From assembly GCA_950295325.1 (NCBI GenBank), contig OX485809.1, positions 808,001-868,000 of the forward strand: a stretch of DNA of 60,000 nucleotides, given 5' to 3'. The notes under the pieces were generated by a model that saw nothing but the letters and a program-made list of their open reading frames with translations, made no database searches and was not told the origin of the DNA. Source of the DNA: Polytrichum commune (Eukaryota > Streptophyta > Polytrichopsida > Polytrichales > Polytrichaceae). Of the stretch, positions 24,931-36,602 are shown one piece after another; positions within the stretch are counted from its first letter, which is position 1, and every line of letters begins with the position of its first letter. Made by a program: the position numbers and the translations under genes.

Positions 24931-26570
24931 TTTGAGAAATTCCGAATGCAATTGGAAAGTTTAGGAAGGGGTTCCGGAAGAAAATCAAGGTTTACGGAAA
25001 TGGGCCGATTAGAAGAAAAAAATGTTGGCACTAAGGCAAGCTGCCCTAGAGTATCCACGGCAAATTACCGATTGAAAATTTATTTTCACGGCGGGCAACC
25101 GACCAAATATATATATATATATTAGGTATTTTTTTCAATACTATGCATAGTTGGCGACTATGCCTTGTTGGCTTGTGGTTTAGGGTTACTTGCTTCCTGC
25201 CACAACTTCCATTCCTCAACGGTGGAGCTTGCATTTTCGTTTGCATTATGAGTTTTTGAGTTCTAGAATTGTTGGATTGTTGAGTGACAATAGCTTCAAG
25301 AGGTTTTCGTTGTTGTTGCTCTGCGAAACTATGAGGTACTGTACTTACAGTGAGACAAAAATATTGTTTGAGGGAGTGCCGGCAATGCACAACACTCGTC
25401 CACTTCATCGCATCTCGTGTTATCGGACTCGTCCACTTCGTTTCATCTCCCAAACTTCAAGTAACTTGCCATTTTGCAGTGTTTTCACACTCGTGTGGAC
25501 ATCTTGTGAGATCACTTGTTTGAGGGAGTGCCGCTATCCCACTTTGGAAGAAGGACAGTAAATACCGTTTTTTGTATGCTAATCCCTCTTCTTATTTGAA
25601 TTCTCCTAATACAGTGAGTGTGAATGATGTGTCTTGTTCGTTTGGGGCAATTGATACTAACGACAATGGTACGCAAATTTCGTGATTTTTCAATACTAAC
25701 TAGCCTTTGGATAATACTTGGACCCATTTGTGGTGCTTGTATTTTCCGAAGGCTAAATCCTTAGCCCTAATATGGTAGGGGCTTTGCCAGGTTCAACTCA
25801 TGCTAAGGATACTATTTAGACGGAAAAAAATGGAGAGTGAATGCCCACATTATTCAATCCTAAACACTTGAAATTTTTAATTTTAATTTAAATGACACAT
25901 CCACCACCAAAATATAAAACCGGCCCCACTTTAGACCTTTCGGAAATTGCATAAATGAAAAAACAAATGTTGGCTAATTGCCTAAATACATTAGGAAATG
26001 GGGGCTATCAACCGATAAATTTTGCACTCTCTAGGCCCACTTCCAGGTAAAAATTGAAAAATCCGAGCCACCTCCAGAAAGCTCGGCAATTAGCCGTTTT
26101 CTGTACAGAACTCCCTAGACTCTGGATTGTACCTCCATAACTTCATTATAGATAAGTTATCTCCACTATTTCATAATATAGTGCCAAGTAATCTTCAATC
26201 TTTCTACCAATTGGATCATCATTTTAATATTTGCCATTATCTCACAAAGGCCCGTTGCACTATGTGACTCTAAAGAAATAGCCTTCTTGACCCCACCTTG
26301 GTGTACATCTAATCCCTTTAAATATTTCGACTTCCTTAACTCATGCACCAATTGCATTTTCTCCCAAATGATGACCACCCTTGGACAAATTCGGTTGTCT
26401 CCGACACCATACATAGTGTCAAAGATTCTAAAGATGTGAATTTGCATGTTATACAATAGCTTGATTTGTTTTTTTTATTTCCCTTTTCAAACGGATGAGC
26501 TTACATAGACACCACAAATCCTTGCCGGTTGAAGGGGTGCCTTCAAGGGTTGAAGTTCGCTAAGGGCCAC
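24931..26570. other. gene-free stretch
   Basis: A (TA)n tract lies at about 25107-25121. A 'tgtttgagggagtgccg' block occurs twice (25366 and 25518), about 150 bp apart. Short frames on both strands are not recognisable. Confidence 0.45.
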
Positions 26571-26573
26571 TTC

Positions 26574-27078
26574 ACACATGAGACTGAGAGCCCGTGACCA
26601 TTGCACTTCAAGCATTCTCATTGGTGGAAAAGGCGGAGCCAGTCCAAGTTCGCTTCACACTACGCTCGAGGGACCAACAAAGTATGTGAATGCAAAATGG
26701 ATGTAAGGTCTACATCAATTCCTACGTGGCATCAAATGGATCATGTTTCATGGTCACTTGGATTATTTTCAAAAACCATCTTCTGGACGTAGGCTTAACA
26801 CAAAACTGGGAGACCATGGCACTCGGAATGCTCACAACCGTTGGTTTATCCTATTTCATCATGCGTGACAACCCGCATGAATAGAAACTCATTGAAATAG
26901 CATTTGGTTGAGGGCCCGGTCACATATAACTTCACACTACACTCGAGGATCCATGACCACCACACTACATCATTTCGGAGGTGTCTTGAGACGGCCTTTG
27001 GACACTTTCGTTTGGGCTCTCACAATTTCACGGTCACGGCTCTTGGCTCGTGTGTGGTCACAATTTCATTAGTGGCCC
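26574..27078. mobile_element. PIF/Harbinger-like MITE with TAA duplication
   Basis: 505 bp between TAA (26571-26573) and TAA (27079-27081). The left end is GGGCCACTTCACACATGAG and the right end is AGTGGCCC. The subterminal AGAGCCCGTGACC on the left pairs with GGTCACGGCTCT on the right. A short extra piece near 27055 interrupts the right inverted repeat. The interior is close to that of 32375-32800 and to the reverse of 34585-35091. No transposase is encoded. Confidence 0.72.
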
Positions 27079-27294
27079 TAAGCTAATCCGACTCATTCCA
27101 CCAATTCCGGTCACCTAAAACCCGAGCAAAGTATTGGGAAAATGTCGTGGGCAATCCTTGAAACCTACTTAATCTAATCAACTCACCCGAACCAAGATTC
27201 CCCCACGATAATCCGGTTTAATTTGTCCGGCCTCGAATCCATCCTCGTGTGTCAATCGGGCAACGTCCCCAAAGCAAGGAAAAAGCCTCCCCAA

Positions 27295-27368
27295 CCCCCC
27301 CCCCCCCCACCCAAACTTCCCGTTGCTTCAATAAACTAAGGCCTACTACTACTACTACTCCTACTACT
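27295..27368. repeat. poly-C run and CTA microsatellite
   Basis: A run of about 14 C lies near 27295-27308. An imperfect CTA trinucleotide run follows at about 27344-27368. Confidence 0.8.
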
Positions 27369-27709
27369 TAATTAGTATAATGAACCGAGTCTCCGTGGAC
27401 TAGAATCACGAGATGCTTGCGAGCTAAGGGGCCCATATAGAGACGTGGCTAACGGATAAGGCCATGTTAGTGGTGGTGAGGGGGTGCCTTATTTGGGGCT
27501 TGTTTCCCGCTTCCACCGGGATTTCTCCGTTTACTAACCGGCCCCTTTGTTTTTATTTGTTTGAATCTTGTGTCTGTTGACTCGACTTACTCTTTCCTAG
27601 GTATATAAATAGCTCAAAGGGCCGGGGCCGGGGTCACACTCCTTATTATAACCTTTCCTAACAGTTTTTTGCTTCTAATTCTTGTAACGATTTATTTTCT
27701 TTCCCGTAT

Positions 27710-27866
27710 TAAGGGTGGAGGTGCTACGGGGTTAGTTTCCATGTGGGTCGCTCGCTCACCAGATTCTAGTGGAAAGGTAGATGTGATCAGGTGGAGTTTA
27801 TATTTACACTAGAATCTGGTGGGCAAGAGGCCCACATGGAAACTAACCCTAAAACCAACACCCTGA
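27710..27866. mobile_element. hairpin element, copy 1
   Basis: An almost complete inverted repeat: arms of about 60 bp around a short centre. The left arm contains GTTAGTTTCCATGTGGG and CACCAGATTCTAGTG. The right arm contains CTAGAATCTGGTG and CCCACATGGAAACTAAC. A second copy lies at 30021-30170. It ends about 12 bp before the TAA that flanks the next MITE. A transcript would form a long hairpin, so small-RNA production is possible but not shown. Confidence 0.7.
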
Positions 27867-27881
27867 AATCTTGCACAATAA

Positions 27882-28472
27882 GGGCCACTTCACACATGAG
27901 CCAAGAGCCGTGACCTTGTAATGGTGAGAACCCTTGACTCTCATCCAAAGGCCGTACCATGGGTGTTGGGAAAGCCATTTTATGTAGTTTTGGGCCCTCA
28001 AGCATAGTGTGAAGTGAGAATGAACCATGTTGCGGGACCATTGCATATTTTGTTGGCGGAAAAAGAGGGGAGAAAAAGAGGGGAGGATTTGGTTTAATAA
28101 AATATGTCTTCAAGTTGATCAATTTAAGATACTTACTTGGTGGTGTTTGTTTGTACTGGTATCTTTCTTGGAATCTGCCATGCAATATGTCCTGCTAGAA
28201 AAAATATTAAAAAAGTCATGGTCTCCCGGAATTTCCATCAAGCCCACCTCTTGGAGGCGGGTTTGGCGCAAATTCCAGTAGACCATGCACCCTTATCCAC
28301 AACCAGCCATGTAGGACTTCATGTAGACTTTTCATCCACGAACTTTTCTTTGGGCCTTTAGGCCTTCACCTCCTAGTGTGAAGTGAACTTGGATGGTCTC
28401 CGCCTTTTCGACCAATGAGAGCTCTTACATTGCCATGGTCAAGGACCTTCAACCTTGTGTGTGAAGTGGCCC
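27882..28472. mobile_element. PIF/Harbinger-like MITE with TAA duplication
   Basis: 591 bp between TAA (27879-27881) and TAA (28473-28475). Termini are GGGCCACTTCACACATGAG and TGTGTGAAGTGGCCC. It is about 85 bp longer than copies at 26574 and 34585, with a different centre, including an A/G-rich stretch near 28060-28085. It shares the interior of the diverged copy at 20112-20602, so these two form a subfamily. Confidence 0.72.
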
Positions 28473-28477
28473 TAAGA

Positions 28478-28702
28478 GCCGCTTCACACTATGGCCATCC
28501 AAGTCAAGAGACCGTGGGGTTGAATGGCCAAACTTTGTTGGGAGTCCAAAGAAATGGGCTGAAAATACATAGCCGATGAAATATAGGAATTGGAACATTT
28601 GGGCGGGCACAATGTGAAGCCTCCAAAGGTTGAGCCCAAAGTCCAACCCTTTGGCCATGAATTCCCACGGCCTCTCAGCTTGGACGGCCATAGTGTGAAG
28701 CC
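28478..28702. mobile_element. inverted-repeat element abutting the previous MITE
   Basis: The left part, CTTCACACTATGGCC then ATCCAAGTC and AGAGACCGTGG, is the approximate reverse complement of the right part, CCACGGCCTCTCAGC then TTGGACGGCCATAGTGTGAAG. A second GTGAAGCCTCCAAAGG lies inside at about 28615, so the right end may be duplicated. It starts within a few bases of the neighbouring element, suggesting nesting or a composite. Related ends occur at 29905-30015. Confidence 0.5.
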
Positions 28703-30015
28703 TCCAAAGGCCAACCAAAGTCCAAGAGAAAGATGGGCATGTCTTGATCACGTCTATGCTTACATTCAAGGTTAGTCACGTCTTACTAAATCCTCTTGCA
28801 TAGAGGCCATACCATTCCTTCCACATATCTATGTTTCCCTTGAACTCTGGGAGGGTGGGTGGGACCTTCCCTCATGAAAAAGGAAATTGTTACCTTTACC
28901 AATACTATACATAACTCGGAGGACATTTCAAGGTAAAAACCGAAACTTTACTTAATACACTAATACGGTTTCGTTCAAGGCATAACCATGTATCTTGTCG
29001 TACCACATATCCATCTTACACTTGGTAAAAAACAAAGCTAGTATGTGATAGCAACTCTATCTAACTTCAAAGGTCCTTACTCAAATCAAAACAACTTTTG
29101 TATTCTAACCTTTTTGTAGAACATCTAAGCCAAATACACATTATTTGCATAAGAAAATGAAATACAAAGTTTAAGAGTACCGCCAATTGTTTGTGAAGGG
29201 TCTGCCTCACCTGTGCCCATACCACCAACCACATTCACAAAGAGGGTTAGTAGTGTACACAAGGTGAATAACATCAAAGCCCAATTGTAATCTATGTCAC
29301 ACAATCAAGCATGGTATAATCATATACTTTGTACCAAAGAATACATATCCACTTTGTGGGTATTCTACATGTTCCTTAGCCATTAGGACCTTGTGCAACC
29401 AAAGTTTGTGGTGGGTTAAGCACGTCCCTTGTTCTTACTAGTCCACTCCACTTGAACTAAACCTATAATTTCACTTAGGGTAAGCATCCACCTGCGGCTA
29501 AACCTTCAAAAGAAGGTGCTCACGTTTCTCAACACTTAATATAGTATTAGGTAAGGGACCAACACCTTAGATGTGTAAAGTCACATCAACAGTAGATATG
29601 AGCTAGGTATCCTTTATCGAACCCTTAAAGGTAATTTTCTTAGGGCCGATATTTTGATATCCAGTAAATATGTAAAGGCTAAGGTAGAGAAAGAGAGAGC
29701 ACTCCACTTTATTCCCTGCCCAAAACAACCCCTCCAATCTAACGGCCAAGATCTTGTCAATGTTTGATTTTTTATGAAGAAAAAATCAATGGCCTCTCGA
29801 CCATAGTTTGGGTTTCCATTCCCATCCAACCCAAACTTCCTTCAAGAGTCCGTTGCCTTCGTCAAAAAGTATTGCCATGTAGACATTTTAAATCATGATG
29901 GCCTTTGGACTTTGGCCTTTAGTGTGAAGGGTCGAGAGGCCAAATTCTTGGTTTCTTGCAATTTAATTGGTGGAAATCGATGGCCTCTCCACCTTCAGCC
30001 ATAGTGTGAAGCAAC
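28703..30015. other. spacer with element fragments
   Basis: No credible gene. Around 29885-30015 are inverted pieces of the TAGTGTGAAG type ('tttagtgtgaaggg' and 'catagtgtgaagcaaccc'), a damaged relative of the 28478 element. The rest is unremarkable AT-rich sequence. Confidence 0.45.
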
Positions 30016-30020
30016 CCTAA

Positions 30021-30170
30021 GGGTGGAGGTGCTAAGGGTTTAGTTTCCATGTAGGCCACTTGCCCACCAAATTCTAGTGGAAAGTTAAATGCTACTAGGT
30101 GGAGTCTACATTTCCACTAGAATCTGGTGGGCGAGTGACTCGCATGGAAACTAACTCTAAAACCGACACT
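30021..30170. mobile_element. hairpin element, copy 2
   Basis: 150 bp. The left arm contains TTTAGTTTCCATGTAGG and CACCAAATTCTAGTGG. The right arm contains CCACTAGAATCTGGTGGG and CATGGAAACTAAC. It has the same layout and interior as 27710-27866, with independent mismatches in the arms, so both are old insertions of one family. Confidence 0.68.
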
Positions 30171-32370
30171 TTGAACGTTGATAACTTTTGCATACAAAAT
30201 CTAAAGAAGGTACACTTTGGTACGTTAGAATCCCCTTTCAATTGCTAGCAAGTGAAATTTCAGCTTTACAATCTAATAATAGTATATATACTCAATGTTA
30301 AAAACTAAGAATTGTTGGGCAATATACCTACTCAAGTGCATGGTTGAACCTGGCATCCATGTTTTGAAATTCATATTTGAAGTTGTTGAGTACATAGTCT
30401 TGGATGGTATTAGAGTCATCTGTTAATCAAAGGAAATGAAATCATGGGTTTAGTCTCAAATTCTAAGTTTATTAGAATTAACACAAAGTCACCAAAAGTA
30501 TTCTTAATGCTTAAATTATCATCCACATGGAGTGGTGTCGGGCTATTAAAATTTGGTTTTCTAGCTTATCTTATTAAGATGGGTGGGCCAAGATGACCTT
30601 GCATAAGCCAACCTGAGATTTACGACAACTGACCCTGTTTCAAATCCTAATTTTCTCAAAGTTTGAGAGGTGGGAAGAGGAGGTCCCAAGATTTGCACTT
30701 GACTTTCAAAATAAGCTCCGAAACATGGTGAGCTAGTGAGCTCTTAATAGAAAAAAAATTCTAAAAAATACACATTAGCAACCTATGGACCAATTGCCAC
30801 AACAGAGCAATCCATGCAATTGTTGATACCCTCATGGTCCATCCTTGTCCATGCAAGAACTCAACATCAAAGACACCCACAAAACACTCTACCATCTTGG
30901 CTACTTGCATGTTTATGCTTCCTACCTAAATGCCAATGTCTAGCTAAACTACTTCCAGACATCCTGTGTGTCAAAGGTAAATCACCCCATCCCACCCACA
31001 CCCCGACCATCCTCAATGCGTAGCTCACTTACAAATACAATACTGTAATTCTCACTAAATTCACATACTGTAACGATAGATTCTCAAATGATGCCCCTAG
31101 TCTCAATGGAAACATGTCTAATATGATGCTCTCTCGTACCTCATCTCCAAGGACTTGGTTGGAATGCCCTTCCACCCATCATTATCACAACAAGCATTCG
31201 TGGTAACATCCACCACCCTTCCATTTACCTCCTCAAAGATGTTTGACATACCCAACATAAACTCAAACAACTCATGCAAACTATCTACCTTAATGCCATT
31301 AAACACTTAGCATACGTTGTCCTTAATAAGAGCAAACTATAAAAACACCAAGCACCAGTCACTATTAAACTAGGGGAAACCTCCCCCCCCCTTCTTTGCT
31401 CCAATTATCTCCCCACACATTCTCACAAATACCTAACCCATGTTATCCTAAACAAACATAAACTTTAAAAGAAACAAACCCCAATACCACTCGATTAAGT
31501 TGAACACCTACAATCACACTAACAGTGACCAATGGTCCACCTATGAAAATAAGAACTAAGCCACCCCTGCCCTATATCCCTATAGACTTAGGTCGAAAGT
31601 GTTGAATGGACATTGCACGTCAACGTAACAACACTAACATTTTCTTTTTTTAATCTCCCCACGCACCCTCAACACGGGTCCACCTACTGGAAAAAAAATA
31701 GGCACTACACCATCCTCCTCTTACATTCCCCCCACAAAATTGTTACGAGATGCACTAACAGGCCAACCCCATATCGGCTAAAGGTTCTTTTTCTTTTCTT
31801 TCATAAGAGTTTATGGGTTCGTTTTCAGCCCAAACACAAAAATGTTTGGAAGGAACGATAATGGTGCAACTATACTCTATTTACTTCAACGTTTTGTGTG
31901 ATGATAGATGATGACTCACGTGAATTCCTTCCCGTGGTAGATTTTGACCCCAAATTTGCAAAAAGAAGAAGAAGGAAAGTCTACACGAATCACAAACGTG
32001 TCAAAACTTTCCTCTCGATTGATTCATATTTTCACCGTTCGGGTGTGGAGAATTCGAAACTTGAGTGTATTGTTTATGAAGAAAGAAAACGTGTAGCCAA
32101 TGTGGGTACAAAAATCATGCAAAAATCAAAATGCACTTGTGTGGTGTGGTGTGGTGTTAGGTGGAAGTGCCCAATTAAGTCGACTATCCAATTTCGACCC
32201 CTATTTTTGGGCACATAGAAACAATAATTCGTGCCTTTTACGGTAAGCAACCCCATAGCTAGAAGGTATTTGTGTCTTCTCCAAGCTGCTCTGTCAAGCC
32301 CGGCTTGGGATCAATGAGTTGCCTTGTGAAGTGTACTTATTCCTTTTATCAATGGAAAACGCCATAAATG
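30171..32370. other. gene-free stretch
   Basis: Only short unrecognised frames on both strands, a short poly-C run near 31381-31390, and a small (GTGTG) run near 32140. No RNA gene or element boundary seen. Confidence 0.45.
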
Positions 32371-32374
32371 ATGA

Positions 32375-32800
32375 CCATGAGACTGAGAGCCCGTGACCAA
32401 TTCACTTCAAGCACTCTCATTGGTGGAAAAGGCGGAGCCGGTCCAAGTTCAAGCTTCCCACTACGCTTGAGGGACCGACGGAGTATGTGAATGCAAGATG
32501 GATGTAAAGTCTACATGGATTCCTACGTGGCATCCAATGGATCATGGTTCATGGTCACATGGATTATTTTCAAAAACGACCTCTTGGAAGTAGGCCTAAC
32601 ACAAAACTGGGAGACCATGGCACTCCAAATGCTCACAACTGTTGGCTTATTCTATTTTTATCATGCATGAGGACCCATACGAATAGAAATTCATTACATG
32701 ATTACATGACCACACTACATGGTTTTGGAGGTGTATTGGGATAACCTTTGAACACTTTCTTTTGGGCTCTCACAATGTCATGGTCACGGCTCTTGGCCCT
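32375..32800. mobile_element. PIF/Harbinger-like MITE with eroded ends
   Basis: 426 bp, very similar inside to 26574-27078. It begins within the subterminal CATGAGACTGAGAGCC block and ends at TCACGGCTCTTGGCCCT, so the outermost CACTTCACAC of each end is gone. No target duplication can be read. It is the most decayed member by its ends, although the interior is well kept. Confidence 0.62.
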
Positions 32801-34260
32801 ACATCTATAGGACTTAGTAATGCTACGACATGGCAGTCGTATATTGCTTGAAGAAACTTTCAATACTCAAATCCTATGTGGAAATTATAGCACGGCATCT
32901 AAAATCGGATGGACCCAAGAAGTACAATAACTTAAATTTGAAACACATGTCATGAAGTTTGAACAAAGTTTGACATATTCTAAACTTTAAGTTTAAATGC
33001 TCTCATTCCACTTCCAAAGTTTGTTCCAACTACCAAATCTTCCATCCATGATGAGCCTCATTAATACCAGTTACCAAGGATGGATGAAAATTACACCATA
33101 ATTCATCCATCCAGGCGCCAGGCATTAAAGGCTGGCAGCCTAATTAGGCCCTGGACACTTTCCAAGGAAAAGAATGGCTCCTTCCAACGGCACTCTCATC
33201 ACAAATCCCCATGGCCACCGTTGCAGTTTGTTTCCCAAGCCTTTATACTTTATTCTAATTTAATCCTAAGAATTAATCCAAACCCTAATCTATTCCTCTT
33301 TGGCCCTTGGCTAAGTTAGACTTCCCACCCTCCCAAAGTTGGAGTAACACCCTCTAACAAATGGGCCATTATTAAGGGCCTTGACTTAGTAGTTTCAAAT
33401 TGGATTTGATGTGAATTCCTCAATGGTGTGTGCATTTAGGGTTCACGAGAGATGGAACTACACTAAGAAAATTGCATTTTAGTGTCACCGATTCTATTCA
33501 TCTTGCTCAATACGAATGGTAACCCGCCCGTTGTAGATTTTACAATGTTGCAATTAGTAGCACTTACTAAAGTGGTCTTTCATCCAAGTTTCATTCATCC
33601 ACGACAATATTCCATTACATAATTACAAGGATGCAAACAGTACCAAGATTTGTTTCAATCATCGGCATGGGTTTCATCCAAATTTCAATCATCCGTGATA
33701 GTACTCGCAAACTTATTCATAAGAAGTGTCGCTAGAAAAGCGTAACAAGTCATACTGATATCTTGGCACGAGTACATTTGATTGTGTTACGAGGTGTTTG
33801 CCTATGTTACATAATGGTTTACAAGCTGACTAACATGTACACAAACGACGCTTGGCATCAATATGCGTAAGAATATCTCCCTCGTGCATACCAAGATATA
33901 AACACTTACCATTGATATGCTTTCTCTTGCAAACTAAAACGCAAAAACTATCATCTCAAGTATCCCAATAAGCTACGCTAAACATCATAACATTTTTTTG
34001 TTTTCTCTCACTGATGTTGACGTAGAATATCATATCGGCAATTAACATACACGACACTTTTGAAACCTCTAGGCATCTAGTTTACGCCCTTCTACAAATA
34101 GTGTACATGACACCAAACACCATAACCAAACGTAGACTAATTCAAGGTCTTTGAAGCTACTTCCGGTGTCAAACCAACCAACAATATTAAACTTGGGGAA
34201 TGCACACTAATTCTTGGGCTTATACGTAGGATGAATGAGAGGTACACTCTTATGCGACGA
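32801..34260. other. spacer with inverted copy of TTAGTGT-type repeat
   Basis: Positions 33455-33760 are a diverged, opposite-orientation copy of the repeat at 20689-21076 and 56153-56500: 'tacactaag' at the start, then 'caatgttgcaatta', 'tttcaatcatcc' and 'cataagaagtgtcg'. No gene is recognised in the remainder. Confidence 0.45.
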
Positions 34261-34265
34261 TAATC

Positions 34266-34341
34266 CCCCCCCCCCCCCCTTCGCTCCTTGTTCATTTTCA
34301 CTTTAAAATGTCATCCAAATGGATGGATGGATGGATGGATG
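34266..34341. repeat. poly-C run and ATGG microsatellite
   Basis: About 14 C at 34266-34279, then (GGAT)n at about 34319-34341. The frame on the opposite strand that runs through it is not a gene. Confidence 0.8.
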
Positions 34342-34349
34342 AGAAGAGA

Positions 34350-35720
34350 AGAGAAGTTTGGGTACTCTTGTCCTTGAGCCCGGAAGAAAGCTTTGGAAGT
34401 AGGCAGTGTCAGCTCCGGTAAAATTGGAGTAAATAACTTGCTTAGTACGGTTTAGTTGAGACAAAAGGGGCATCCTCATTGAGTGGCAATTGAGTGCTCG
34501 AAAAGCTGGTTGCCAACTATACATGTCAGTTGGGGCTCCGTGGGGAAAGGAAGGTAGATGGTGCTAGAGCCGTCACTTTAATAAGGGCCACTTCACACAC
34601 GAGCCAAGAGCCGTGACCATGAAATTGTGAGAGCCCAAAAGAAAAGTGTCCAAAAGGCCGCCCTAACACACCTCCCAAATCATTCATGAAGTGCGGTCAC
34701 GGACCCTCAAGTGTAGTGTGAAGCCATATGTGACCGGGCCCTCAACCGAATGCTATTTCAATGAGTTTCTATTCATGCAAGTCCTCACGCATGATGAAAT
34801 AGAATAAACCAGCGGTCGTGAGCGTTCGGAGTGATATGGTGTCCCGGTTTTGTGTTAGGCCTACCTCTAAGAGGCGGTTTTTGAAAATAGTTCAAGTGAC
34901 CATGAACCATGATCCATTTGATGCCATGTAGGAATCCGTGTAGAGTTTATATCCATCTTGCATTCACATACTCTGTTGGTCCCTCAAGAGTAGTGTGAAG
35001 CTTGAACTTGGACTGGCTCCGCCTTTTCCACCGATGAGAGTGCTTGATGTGTAATGGTCACGGGCTCTCAGTCTCGTGTGTGAAGTGGCCCTAAGGTAGA
35101 TGGTGCTAGAGCCATCACTTTAATAAGCGTTGAGCATAGACATTTTTTGTTTTTATAATGTTGAAAAGTTTTCAAAAGATTGTTAGCAATCAACAAGGTT
35201 GAATGGATCCGAATGCATCAAAGTAAGTATTATTTGAAATTTATCAAATGCCAAAGTTCCAAGGGTACAAAAGTTTTATTGGTAGATGATGTCCTAAGAC
35301 CAAAACGGGAGCCCAAGGTTAAGGTGGTGAACATTCTCATAATGATTATGTAACTTAGTTGATACAAGGGCATCATCAAGTGGCAATTGAGTGTTTTTAA
35401 AAACGTCTGCCAACCGTGCATATCAATTGTGACTTTGTAGCAAGTAATAAGGTATATGGTGCTAGCTAGAAGCATCAATGTAAGCATTGAACATAGATAC
35501 TATTAGCAAATGCAAAGTTCTAAACGATTTTTTGTAAGCAATCAACAAGGTATCCCAACACATCAAAGCAAGCCTTGTTTGATTTCCACATGCAAAAGTT
35601 CTAAGGATTCAAAGCTTTGTTGGTACGTGACCTAAAACCAACACATGAGCACAATGTTGAGGCAATGATCATTCCCATAATCAACATGTGATTAGTGTGC
35701 GTATATCCAACTTGAAGGTG
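34350..35720. repeat. degenerate tandem array interrupted by a MITE
   Basis: Modules repeat in the same order. 'gtggcaattgagtg' occurs at 34482 and 35379, 'ggtaKatggtgctag' at 34552, 35096 and 35454, and 'gcaatcaacaaggt' near 35188 and 35538. Removing the 507-bp MITE gives a unit of roughly 340-390 bp and about three units. No coding frame is conserved between units. Confidence 0.55.
34585..35091. mobile_element. PIF/Harbinger-like MITE, best-preserved copy
   Basis: 507 bp between TAA (34582-34584) and TAA (35092-35094). Termini are GGGCCACTTCACACACGAG and CTCGTGTGTGAAGTGGCCC, complementary over at least 19 bases. The inverted pairing continues into AGAGCCGTGACC / GGTCACGGGCTCT. It lies in the opposite orientation to the copies at 26574 and 32375. 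It has no coding capacity, so mobilisation would need a transposase encoded elsewhere. Confidence 0.78.
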
Positions 35721-36039
35721 TTAGTTCTAGTAACATCTATCTTTAAGTACTACTGCTTCTTTCCTTAAAGTGCCCATCAAGGCTTTCATACTTGTGAGCT
35801 TTCGCTTGTTACTAACTTAGTTTGTTCAAAGTGAGTAGAATTCGAAAAGACAAGAATTCAAAAAGGAAACCAACGGCGAATTGGAAGAATGCGCTGCCCT
35901 AGAACTATCTTGCACATGTGGCCAAATCTGGTTGGCCATCTACCAAGACCAAACTTTAGCTCAGTTTAGTTATCACTTTACATCAACAAACACTTGTAAC
36001 CAAACTCCACTTGAAGAGCGAGTTACTAACACCATATGT

Positions 36040-36602
36040 GACCGGTTATAGTTGGCTGCCAAACTTTGGCCCATTTCAAAGACCACCCCAGGTCTCTTCC
36101 CCCAAGACAGAGCCAATGAAAAGTAGGTAACGAGCCAAAGCCAGGATCCCCCTCTCGAAACTGAGCGAACGAGAAAAGCCAGCCTTCGAACGAACGATTC
36201 CACGAATCCACGATTTCGCCCGTCGTCCCTCCCTCCGTTCGTCCGCCGCCACCGCCAGCCGGATCCGCTGTCATGTAACGCGCCGCCCTGGCACCCATCC
36301 CCACCCGCCGCTCTCTCGGGCCATCCCACCCTAACCTGTTACTCCACCCCACAGCCGCCTCCGGGTGACCCGCATTAATGCCGGGTCCCCGTCTCCGCCA
36401 TCCACGGGTCCGTTTGAACACGGCCAACAGTCACTCCTCCTCTCTCCCTCCCTCCTCCCGAAAGCCTCCAAATCTTGGTCTCAAGTTCCGCAATTCGTCT
36501 CCAATCCTCACGAATCCCTTGTAATTCTCGTCACATCATTAGTAGGGCCGCACACAATCTGCCGTAAGTTTGAGCTTGGAGTTTTTCGCAGCATTTGGAT
36601 CT
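36040..36602 (+). promoter_or_regulatory. GC-rich promoter/leader region of the kinesin gene
   Basis: A CpG-rich island at about 36150-36450 stands out from AT-rich surroundings. A consensus donor (ggatct|gtaagt) at 36603 could join to the acceptor (ctgttgccag) ending at 37500, giving a non-coding first exon ending at 36602. Several overlapping open frames on both strands here reflect GC-rich composition and are not credited. The exact start is unknown. Confidence 0.4.

Noticed and set aside
36026-36427. GC-rich open frames on the minus strand near the kinesin promoter
   Set aside because: Gly/Arg-rich translation of a CpG-rich leader region, with no motif or start context; best explained by base composition.
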